DNA of 8,388 nucleotides, taken from assembly GCA_002508545.1 (NCBI GenBank), contig DAVH01000040.1, positions 59,494 through 67,881 on the forward strand, in the 5' to 3' direction. Source of the DNA: Methanomassiliicoccus sp. UBA6 (GTDB lineage: Archaea; Thermoplasmatota; Thermoplasmata; Methanomassiliicoccales; Methanomassiliicoccaceae). The notes below the pieces were generated by a model that did not search any database, was not told where the DNA came from, and was given only the letters and a program-made list of their open reading frames with translations. Position numbers and translations under genes: made by a program. This document shows, in pieces, positions 1 through 5,654 of the stretch (its first letter is position 1; each line of letters begins with the position of its first letter).

Positions 1-500
1 GGGGCGGGGAGGCGGACAGCCACGTCACCGAGCGCGTCATCTCGCAGATGCTGACGGAGATCGACGGGCTGCAGAGCCTCCACAACGTCGTGGTCATCGC
101 CGCGACCAACCGCCCCGACATGCTGGACCCCGCGCTCCTGCGTCCCGGCCGCTTCGACCGCCTGGTGCGCATCCCCGCGCCGGACCTCGAGGGCCGGAAG
201 CAGATCCTGAGGATCCACACCGCCAAGAAGCCCCTGGCCGGTGATGTCGACATCGACGACCTGGCGAGGAGGACCGACGGCTACTCCGGCGCGGACCTCG
301 CCGCCCTGACCAACGAGGCGGTGATGCTCTCGATCCGCGACCTGGTGGCCAAGAACAAGGAGATCACGCCCGAAGAGCTGAACGAGGCGAAGATATCCAT
401 GGCCTTCTTCAACCAGGCCCTGGAGAAGGTGAAGCCGGTCAGCCGCAGCGACCTCGGCAGGTACCCCAAGGTGGCCGAGGACTACGTGTACGTGAGGTGA
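1..500 (+). CDS. CDC48/VAT-type AAA ATPase, C-terminal fragment (5' end outside window)
   Basis: The reading frame is open from the left edge (first full codon at position 3) to TGA at 498-500, giving 165 visible residues. They match the second half of a CDC48/p97/VAT D2 ATPase module. A segment reading GGEADSHVTERVISQMLTEI (residues 1-20) lies just after where Walker B would be. Next come the sensor-1 Asn in AATNRPD (N36), the two arginine-finger residues in LRPGRFDR (R47, R50) and the sensor-2 region GYSGADL, followed by a helical C-terminal tail. The SHVTERVISQ segment is typical of CDC48 and unlike the proteasomal ATPase PAN. The family uses ATP to unfold and extract proteins in the cytoplasm. 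The N-domain, D1 and both Walker motifs of D2 lie outside the window, so completeness cannot be judged. The protein ends VYVR, close to but one residue off an HbYX proteasome-docking tail. The downstream Hsp20 gene is tightly linked. Confidence 0.95.
   Translation, partial: GGEADSHVTERVISQMLTEIDGLQSLHNVVVIAATNRPDMLDPALLRPGRFDRLVRIPAPDLEGRKQILRIHTAKKPLAGDVDIDDLARRTDGYSGADLAALTNEAVMLSIRDLVAKNKEITPEELNEAKISMAFFNQALEKVKPVSRSDLGRYPKVAEDYVYVR
494..500 (+). promoter_or_regulatory. Shine-Dalgarno site for Hsp20, overlapping the ATPase stop codon
   Basis: GAGGTGA at 494-500 is a seven-base match to the complement of the archaeal 16S rRNA 3' end. It contains the TGA stop of the ATPase gene. It lies five bases before ATG at 506, which favours that ATG over the in-frame GTG at 497 inside the site. 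The arrangement suggests translational coupling of the two genes. Confidence 0.85.
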
Positions 501-505
501 GAAAT

Positions 506-1030
506 ATGGCAAACGACAAGAGAAGGAGACGCCGCACCTCCTGGGACGATCTCTTCGGCAACTTCGATGAGGAGTTCGAGGAGATGCGCGAGCGCATGGA
601 CGCACTGATGGAAGGCTTCATGAGCGGACGGATCGACGCCAGCATGAGCCAGCCCTTCGTCTACGGGTTCTCCATGCGGGTCGGCCCGGACGGGAAGCCC
701 CACATCGAGGAGTTCGGGAACGCGCCGCCGGAGGCCCCGGGGAAGGAGGGGGCCAGGGAGCCGCTCACGGACATCATCGAGGAGGAGGCCCGCATCCGGG
801 TCATCGTCGAGCTGCCGGGAGTGGAGAAGGAGGACATCCAGCTCCACGTGGAGGACCACCTGCTGGACATCTCCGTCGACCGGGAGGACCGCAAGTTCTC
901 CAAGAAGCTGGAGCTGCCGGCGCCGGTGGACACCGACTCCGCGGAGGCGTCGTACAAGAACGGCGTGCTGGAGGTGACCATGACCAAGGTCGCCCCCAAG
1001 AAGCGAGGGCGCGCGGTGAAGATCGCGTAG
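506..1030 (+). CDS. Hsp20/alpha-crystallin small heat-shock protein
   Basis: This encodes a 174-residue protein, a normal length for an archaeal small heat-shock protein. The N-terminus has a run of five arginines (residues 6-10), then an acidic amphipathic helix (about 13-39). A linker follows with GFSMRVGPDGKPHIEEFGN (54-72), which I recognise from archaeal Hsp20s. The alpha-crystallin domain covers about 85-161, with ELPGVEKEDIQLHVE (102-116) and the hallmark NGVLEVTMTK (152-161). The C-terminus has an IxI/V-like motif, V171-K-I173, which in this family docks into a neighbouring subunit during oligomer assembly. The protein should be an ATP-independent holdase for unfolding proteins in the cytoplasm. 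ATG 506 is chosen over GTG 497 because of the Shine-Dalgarno site at 494-500. Its position directly behind a CDC48-type unfoldase suggests a shared operon in which aggregation-prone clients are held and then unfolded; the cooperation is inference. Confidence 0.96.
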   Translation: MANDKRRRRRTSWDDLFGNFDEEFEEMRERMDALMEGFMSGRIDASMSQPFVYGFSMRVGPDGKPHIEEFGNAPPEAPGKEGAREPLTDIIEEEARIRVIVELPGVEKEDIQLHVEDHLLDISVDREDRKFSKKLELPAPVDTDSAEASYKNGVLEVTMTKVAPKKRGRAVKIA

Positions 1031-1050
1031 GCCCCAAACCCCTTGACCCT

Positions 1051-1061
1051 CTTTATTTTTT
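1051..1061 (+). terminator. T-rich archaeal terminator after Hsp20
   Basis: The stretch CTTTATTTTTT begins 20 bases after the Hsp20 stop codon and stands out in otherwise GC-rich DNA. Archaeal RNA polymerase terminates at T-runs on the non-template strand, often without a hairpin, and no strong stem is visible just upstream. It probably ends the ATPase-Hsp20 transcript. Confidence 0.65.
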
Positions 1062-1088
1062 AACCACGCCAGATGTCTCGGCCGCCTT

Positions 1089-1096
1089 ACCGCGGT
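1089..1096. repeat. 8-bp palindrome ACCGCGGT upstream of the regulator promoter
   Basis: ACCGCGGT is a perfect palindrome that ends 13 bases before the TATA box of the regulator gene. It could be half of an operator, for example for autoregulation by the HTH protein encoded just downstream. An 8-bp GC palindrome also arises easily by chance in this base composition, so support is weak. Confidence 0.25.
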
Positions 1097-1109
1097 CACA
1101 GGCAACGCT

Positions 1110-1117
1110 CATATAGA
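1110..1117 (+). promoter_or_regulatory. TATA box of the regulator operon (leaderless type)
   Basis: CATATAGA lies in an AT-rich island between the Hsp20 terminator and the regulator gene. Its centre is about 26 bases before the GTG start at 1140, which is the usual distance from an archaeal TATA box to the transcription start. Transcription should therefore begin at or within a base or two of the start codon. No Shine-Dalgarno site precedes the GTG, as expected for a leaderless mRNA. Confidence 0.7.
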
Positions 1118-1139
1118 AGTTCAGAATTAATAAGGGTCC

Positions 1140-2102
1140 GTGCAGCGGGACGAGCTGATTGAGGCGGTGAGGTCGGTGCTGACCAGGGCCGACTTCAACG
1201 TCTCCAGGCCCCTGGCCATGCGGGGGATCAGCTTCGACGTGGTGGCCAGGCGGGACGATACCCTCCTCATCGTGAAGATACTCAGCAACGTCGATGCCTT
1301 TTCCAAGGAGAACGCCGAGGAGATGCTCACCCTGGGCGAGGCGCTAGGAGCCTCGCCGTTGCTCATCGGGGAGCGCTCCGGCTCGGGGGACATCGACGAG
1401 AGCATCGTGTACTCGAGGTTCGGGGTGCCCATCATCTCGTTGGCCACGCTGTCCGACCACCTGTTGGAGGATGTCCCGCCGTTCATCTTCGCCGCGCCCG
1501 GCGGGCTGTACGTGAAGCTCGACAGCCAGCTCCTGAAGCAGGTGCGGGAGGAGAGGAACATCTCCCTCGGCACGCTGGCCGAGATCGCCGGGGTGTCCCG
1601 CCGCACGATCCAGATGTACGAGGGGGGCATGGGCGCGATGATCGACGTGGCCATCCGCCTGGAGGAGTTCCTGAACCAGCCGGTGGTCATGCCGGTGAAC
1701 CCGTTCCATCACTGCTCTGCCCCGAAGCACGGGGAGAAGGAGAAGGCGCCCGCGCGCGCTTCCGACGTGTTCGGCCAGGAGGTCTTCGACCAGCTAGCCC
1801 GGATGGGGTTCTCCATCGTTCCCACCGCCCGCTGCCCGTTCGAGGCCCTGAGCAAGGACGAGCACATCCTCATCCTCACCGGCCTGGGCAAGGACGACGC
1901 CAAGCTGAAGGAGAAGGCCATGGCCGTGGCCGACATATCCAAGGTTACGGAGCGGTGCTCGGTCATATTCATCGAGAAGTCGAGGACCAAGCACAACATC
2001 GGGGGCACCCCGATTATCGGCAAGGACGAGCTCCGCAAGATCGCGGAAGCGTGCATCCTCTACGAGCTGGTGGATTCGAGGAAGGATGATGAGGACCGTT
2101 GA
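1140..2102 (+). CDS. COG1395-type HTH transcriptional regulator
   Basis: This encodes 320 residues starting at GTG 1140; the start is supported by the TATA spacing and by an N-terminus (MQRDELIEAVRSVL) typical of the family. Residues about 4-108 form an alpha/beta domain with FDVVARRDDTLLIVK (32-46), which resembles a PD-(D/E)xK nuclease core. The acidic residue expected two places before K46 is replaced by isoleucine, so nuclease activity is unlikely. Residues about 131-180 are a Cro/C1-type helix-turn-helix (LKQVREERNISLGTLAEIAG, then VSRRTIQMYEGG). Residues about 208-312 form a second alpha/beta domain that resembles the first. The role is probably DNA-binding regulation in the cytoplasm; the target is unknown. 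The gene overlaps the next one by 17 bp. It corresponds in layout to the archaeal proteins annotated as putative HTH-type transcriptional regulatory protein; family assignment is from recognition, not a search. Confidence 0.88.
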   Translation: MQRDELIEAVRSVLTRADFNVSRPLAMRGISFDVVARRDDTLLIVKILSNVDAFSKENAEEMLTLGEALGASPLLIGERSGSGDIDESIVYSRFGVPIISLATLSDHLLEDVPPFIFAAPGGLYVKLDSQLLKQVREERNISLGTLAEIAGVSRRTIQMYEGGMGAMIDVAIRLEEFLNQPVVMPVNPFHHCSAPKHGEKEKAPARASDVFGQEVFDQLARMGFSIVPTARCPFEALSKDEHILILTGLGKDDAKLKEKAMAVADISKVTERCSVIFIEKSRTKHNIGGTPIIGKDELRKIAEACILYELVDSRKDDEDR

Positions 2103-2715
2103 GCTCGGGACCTCGAGGATCGCGGTCCTCCCGGTGGTCAAGGGGCTGGTGAGCGAGGCCGACGAGGTCTCGAAAGCGTTCTCCGAGGTTCGGCCCGAGG
2201 CCATCGCCGTCTCCATCTCCCGCGAGGAGCTGGACGCGCTGCGCAAGCGCGAGGACTACGATCTCTACGAACCGTCCGACCTGGAGATCATCTACCAGGC
2301 GTTCCTGGAGCGCTGGGGGGAGGTCCGCATCCCCCCGCCGGCGTTCGTCCGGGCGCTGGAGATCGCCGAGCGGGAGGACCGTACGATCGTCCCCCTGGAC
2401 ATGAACGACCAGGTGTACACCGAGGCCTACTGCGACAAGGTCAGCACCACCGACATGATCCGCGAGTCCCTGTTCGCCAGGCGGGCCACGGGCAAGCAAT
2501 ATGATCTCTCGAGCGCCGCGGCCTTCGCCGTCAGCTGGGACCGGAGGGTCAACTTCTCCGGGTTCAGGGAGCTCGAGGACGCCCGGGAGGGGCACATGGC
2601 CGGCGCGCTGAGCAACCTCTCCCGCCGCTACCGCAGCGTCCTGGCAGTGATCGAGGTGGAGCGGTGCGACGGCGTCCTGGCGAGGCTGGGAGCGGGCACG
2701 GGGAAGAGCGCGTAG
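2086..2715 (+). CDS. TraB/ChaN-like superfamily protein, divergent (hypothetical)
   Basis: This encodes 209 residues with no signal peptide or membrane segment, so it is probably cytoplasmic. The order of elements resembles a TraB/GumN-type fold: a start strand with GTS (8-10), a helix, EVRPEAIAVSISREELDAL (34-52), PPPAFVRALEIAEREDRTIV (83-102), PLDMND, and near the end REGHMAGALSNLSRRY (167-182) followed by VLAVIEVERCDGVLARL. The family's usual GxxH, VELD and GxGHxxG residues are not present at the matching places (they read GTSR, VSIS and EVERCDG), so it may be a non-catalytic relative. Two adjacent ATGs, 2086 and 2089, are possible starts; the purine-rich GAGGAAGG at 2078-2085 sits better with 2089, and 2086 is given as the longest form. 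It begins inside the regulator gene, which implies co-transcription and probably coupled translation. The fold assignment is tentative; the gene itself is well supported by its length and the overlap. Confidence 0.8.
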   Translation: MMRTVELGTSRIAVLPVVKGLVSEADEVSKAFSEVRPEAIAVSISREELDALRKREDYDLYEPSDLEIIYQAFLERWGEVRIPPPAFVRALEIAEREDRTIVPLDMNDQVYTEAYCDKVSTTDMIRESLFARRATGKQYDLSSAAAFAVSWDRRVNFSGFRELEDAREGHMAGALSNLSRRYRSVLAVIEVERCDGVLARLGAGTGKSA

Positions 2716-2718
2716 GAC

Positions 2719-2760
2719 CGCCGGTGCAGTTAGGTTCTCCGCGCCCGAGTTTCACCGGCG
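2719..2760. repeat. Inverted repeat between TraB-like gene and UbiA-like gene
   Basis: CGCCGGTG at 2719-2726 and CACCGGCG at 2753-2760 are perfect reverse complements separated by 26 bases. The left arm starts four bases after the stop codon of the TraB-like gene, and the right arm ends four bases before the TATA element of the UbiA-like gene. It could be a repressor or activator site for that promoter, or a stem at the 3' end of the upstream transcript. No T-run follows, which argues against a simple terminator. Confidence 0.5.
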
Positions 2761-2764
2761 ATGC

Positions 2765-2774
2765 TTATTATAAT
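2765..2774 (+). promoter_or_regulatory. TATA box of the UbiA-like gene (leaderless type)
   Basis: TTATTATAAT is the only AT-rich stretch in the gap before the UbiA-like gene. It is centred about 25-26 bases before ATG 2795, so the predicted transcription start coincides with the start codon. No Shine-Dalgarno site precedes the ATG. An upstream ATG at 2784 opens only a short frame that soon stops and is off-phase with the promoter. Confidence 0.75.
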
Positions 2775-2794
2775 CGCCAGCCGATGAACGCGGC

Positions 2795-4474
2795 ATGCGA
2801 GACCGCCCTCCCCTGGGGACCAGGCTTACCGACGGCATAGACCGCCTGGTCCTGGGCCTCGAGAGGAACAGGCTGTCCATCATAGGCATATTCCTCTACG
2901 TCCTCGCGGTCGCGCTGGTGCGGGACATCTCCGAGTACTATCTCCTGGACCGCGCCTTCGTCATCGAGCCTCATCCCTGGATCTACAGCATCGCCCACCA
3001 TGTGGTGTTCTACTTCCTCACCTTCTTCGGCCTCGTGCTCCTGGTGTCGGCGTTCTCCCGGAGAGGGGTCCGGAGGGCGGTGAACTACGTCGCCTCGTTC
3101 TTCTGGGTCATCATCCTGCCGCCGTACCTGGACCACTTCGTCTTCGGCTCCACCACCAACTACGCGTACTTCTCGCCGACCGACTTCCTGAACTACATCC
3201 TGCACTTCAGCGGCTCCACCTTCCATCCCGGGCAGGCGATGGAGATCGTCGCGGTGCTGTTCGCCGTCGTCTCCTACGTGGTGTGGACCAAGAGGGAGCG
3301 GTTCGGCACGGTCGGCGGGCGGGCGGTCATCGTGGTCGAGGTCGCGCTGCTCGTCCTGTTCACCGTCATGTCCCTGTTCATCATGGCCACCCCCGGGGCG
3401 TACCTCCCGGTCGGCAACGAGGGCGGCGTGCCCTCCTTCCCCGGCTTCGACGTCACCCGGTACTTCCAGTTCCACCTGTTCCTCTTCTCCTACTACATGG
3501 TGCTGCTGCTGGGCATCCTGGCCTCGCTGGCCTACCTGAACTACCCCCGGGCGGTGAGGGACCTGGTGATGAGCCTGCGGCCCTGGCAGACGGTGATGTT
3601 CATGGGCGTGGTGGCTGCCGGCATCGCCGCCGGGTGGTCCTCGTCGGCCGGCACCGAGTACATCTACCGCATCCTGGAGAAGCCCTACTGGGTCAACCTG
3701 ACCTTCGTCATCCTGGCCCTGCTCAGCTCCATGCTGGCCTGGCTCGTGACCACGATGTGGAACGACCTCAGCGACCACGCCGCCGATTCCCCGGAGCGCG
3801 CCGGCCGGGCCCTCGCCTCCGGCCTGGTGGGCCGCCGGGAGCTGGGCGAGGTGTCCGTGGTCCTGATGGGCATGTCCCTGGTGATGGGCGCGCTGCTGTC
3901 CTGGAGCCACGTCCTCCTGCTGGCAATGATCTTCTCGCTGGGGGCGGCGTACTCCTTCCGCCCCCTCAGGTTCAAGGAGCGCATCCTGAGCCCTATGCTG
4001 CTGGGCGCCGGGGCGTTCCTGGCGTTCTTCTACGGCTTCATGACCCCTCTCAGCCCGGTGCGCCTGTACCATGGGGACCCGTCGCTGGTGTACCCCGACA
4101 GCTGGGACCTCCTGTTCCCCGCGCCGACGACGCAGGCGTTCATGCTCGGGATGTACATGTTCATCGGACTGGTGGTAGGCTCCATGGTCACCGACATCGA
4201 CGGGTACCGCGAGGACCTCAGGGGAAAGGTGGACACGGTGTACACGAGGTTCGGGATAGAACGGGGGAAGCGGACCGTCTCCGCGCTCGTCCTCCTCGCT
4301 TCCCTGACCCCCCTGGCGCTGTTCCAGGAGCTCGGGGACCTTGTCCTCTTCCCGGCGCTGGGCGTCGCCGCGTCGGCGGTGTTCCTGCGAACCGGGCGGG
4401 CGAGATACGTGCTGGCGATCGCATTGCTGGGCATGCTGTACGCCGCCTGGCGCTTCCTCCCGGCGCTCTCTTAG
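2795..4474 (+). CDS. UbiA-family prenyltransferase with extra N-terminal membrane domain
   Basis: This is a 559-residue polytopic membrane protein, nearly twice the usual UbiA length of about 280-320. The C-terminal half (about 265-559) carries the UbiA signature: first Asp motif NDLSDHAAD (N323, D324, D327, D331) followed by RAGRALASG (335-343), and a second motif DIDGYREDLRGKVD (467-480) followed by TVYTRFG. UbiA enzymes join a prenyl diphosphate to an acceptor, using Mg2+ held by the two Asp motifs. In archaea, members make digeranylgeranylglyceryl phosphate, quinones or haem precursors. In the second motif the usual last Asp of DxxxD is Tyr471. The N-terminal half (1-262) has about six hydrophobic segments (near 27-43, 66-86, 98-111, 148-165, 176-198 and 226-248) and no motif I recognise. 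ATG 2795 fits the promoter spacing. The gene is apparently monocistronic, and its TAG overlaps the stop of the convergent reductase gene. Family assignment is firm; the substrate is unknown. Confidence 0.92.
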   Translation: MRDRPPLGTRLTDGIDRLVLGLERNRLSIIGIFLYVLAVALVRDISEYYLLDRAFVIEPHPWIYSIAHHVVFYFLTFFGLVLLVSAFSRRGVRRAVNYVASFFWVIILPPYLDHFVFGSTTNYAYFSPTDFLNYILHFSGSTFHPGQAMEIVAVLFAVVSYVVWTKRERFGTVGGRAVIVVEVALLVLFTVMSLFIMATPGAYLPVGNEGGVPSFPGFDVTRYFQFHLFLFSYYMVLLLGILASLAYLNYPRAVRDLVMSLRPWQTVMFMGVVAAGIAAGWSSSAGTEYIYRILEKPYWVNLTFVILALLSSMLAWLVTTMWNDLSDHAADSPERAGRALASGLVGRRELGEVSVVLMGMSLVMGALLSWSHVLLLAMIFSLGAAYSFRPLRFKERILSPMLLGAGAFLAFFYGFMTPLSPVRLYHGDPSLVYPDSWDLLFPAPTTQAFMLGMYMFIGLVVGSMVTDIDGYREDLRGKVDTVYTRFGIERGKRTVSALVLLASLTPLALFQELGDLVLFPALGVAASAVFLRTGRARYVLAIALLGMLYAAWRFLPALS

Positions 4475-5634
4475 GTCAGCGACGAGAAGAACAGGTACGG
4501 GAACTTGCGGACGATGAGGCGGAGGAGCGCCTCCCAGCTCCTCTCCCCCTTGGAGATATCCAGGCAGGTGGAGACCAGCTCGGGGTCATCGTGCATCTTC
4601 CTCATGAGGGTGGAAGTGTCCACGACCCCTATGAGCCACTGGGCCTGCGGCGAGATGACCCGCGATGCGCGGATCACCGGCAGAACGTCCGAGCCCACCA
4701 TCCGGCGGTAGGAGGCCATCGGACGGTTCGCGGCGATGAGACCGCGCACCGCCTCGGCGGCATGGGCCGCGCTGCGGAAGGCGTTGGTCATCCCCTCGCC
4801 GGAGAGCGGGCTGGCGAGGCCGGCAGCATCGCCGACCAGCACGCATCGCCGGGTGTGAAGGCGGCGCCGGGGGACCATGGGGATGGGGTGCGCCGACACG
4901 TGAACGTCGATCGCCCCGCCGTACCTTTCCTCGATGCTCCTCCGAAGCCCGTCGAGCGCGGTCCGGTACTCCGCGCCGCCGATGTCCTTGCCGGCCACCC
5001 CGATGTTCGCTCCTCTCTTGGTGGCGAACATCCAGCCGTTGAGGGGGAATCTGAAACGAGCGGGGAACCGCTCGATGGGCGTGCCCATCAGATGGTACTC
5101 CATCCTCCCTCCGGGATCGCGGCCCAGCGTGCATCGCATGGCGATCCCCATGCCCTGGTCCCTCCCCGGGTAAGGGCCGAACAGCGCGGAGGCGGTCCGG
5201 CTGGTGGCGCCCTCGGCCACGATGAGCGTCTTGGACGTGACCGCGCGCCCGCCCGCCACCATCTCCACGCCGTCGTCCCGCTCCGCCACCTTGGAGATCG
5301 AGCAGGGGCTCCACAGCTCCGCGCCCGCCTGCTGCGCCCTCTCCGCCAGGTAGGCGTCGAAGACCGAGCGGCGCACGGTGACCGCGGCCCTCGACGGCAG
5401 CTCGAAGTCCGCCCGGAAGTCCCGGTGGATGATCCCGACGGAGGTGATCTCCTGCTCGATGACCCGGTCCGGCAGAGGCTCGTCCAGCAGCCCGGCCGCT
5501 CGCTCCAGCAGGCCGCCGGCACAGCACTTCTCCCTCGGGATCGGCTCCCTCTCCAGCAATAGGGTGCGCAGGCCGGCCCGGGCGCACAGGCACGCCGCCC
5601 GCGCTCCCGCCGGCCCCGCCCCGGAGACCACCAC
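4471..5634 (-). CDS. Geranylgeranyl-reductase-family FAD-dependent oxidoreductase
   Basis: The frame ends with TAA at 4473-4471. The product has an N-terminal Rossmann FAD motif (GAGPAGARAACLCARAGL), the cysteine segment EKCCAGG, and the second FAD motif GDAAGLASPLSGEGMTNAF typical of geranylgeranyl reductases and related flavoproteins. This family hydrogenates isoprenoid double bonds in archaeal membrane lipids, dolichol-type carriers or menaquinone side chains. The substrate-pocket motif YxWxFP of characterised members reads NGWMFA here, so the substrate may differ. The nearest canonical start is GTG at 5634, giving 387 residues, but it has no ribosome-binding site and trims the first FAD strand. 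A start at ATC 5655 would add seven residues, fits a GGGAGG site eight bases upstream and overlaps the stop of the FG-GAP gene. The frame stays open far upstream, but that part is only a shadow of the FG-GAP gene. It is co-directional with the FG-GAP gene and convergent with the UbiA-like gene. Confidence 0.9.
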   Translation of the reverse strand: MVVSGAGPAGARAACLCARAGLRTLLLEREPIPREKCCAGGLLERAAGLLDEPLPDRVIEQEITSVGIIHRDFRADFELPSRAAVTVRRSVFDAYLAERAQQAGAELWSPCSISKVAERDDGVEMVAGGRAVTSKTLIVAEGATSRTASALFGPYPGRDQGMGIAMRCTLGRDPGGRMEYHLMGTPIERFPARFRFPLNGWMFATKRGANIGVAGKDIGGAEYRTALDGLRRSIEERYGGAIDVHVSAHPIPMVPRRRLHTRRCVLVGDAAGLASPLSGEGMTNAFRSAAHAAEAVRGLIAANRPMASYRRMVGSDVLPVIRASRVISPQAQWLIGVVDTSTLMRKMHDDPELVSTCLDISKGERSWEALLRLIVRKFPYLFFSSLT

Positions 5635-5654
5635 GTCGAAGCTGTCGCCGCTGA

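Noticed and set aside
1..500. The proteasomal ATPase PAN or FtsH as identity of the left fragment
   Set aside because: The SHVTERVISQ segment and the tail fit CDC48/VAT D2. There is no FtsH protease domain after the AAA module.
482..1105. A 207-codon minus-strand frame over the Hsp20 gene
   Set aside because: It is antisense to a clear Hsp20 gene, and its His/Leu/Arg-rich product resembles no protein family.
2768..4072. A 434-codon open frame on the minus strand, rich in His, Gln, Glu and Gly
   Set aside because: It lies fully antisense to the UbiA-like gene. Its composition is that of a GC-rich shadow frame, with no recognisable domain.
3283..5562. A 759-codon open frame on the plus strand
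   Set aside because: It crosses the end of the UbiA-like gene in another frame and the antisense strand of the reductase gene. The product is a low-complexity Arg/Gly/His/Pro sequence, so it is a shadow.
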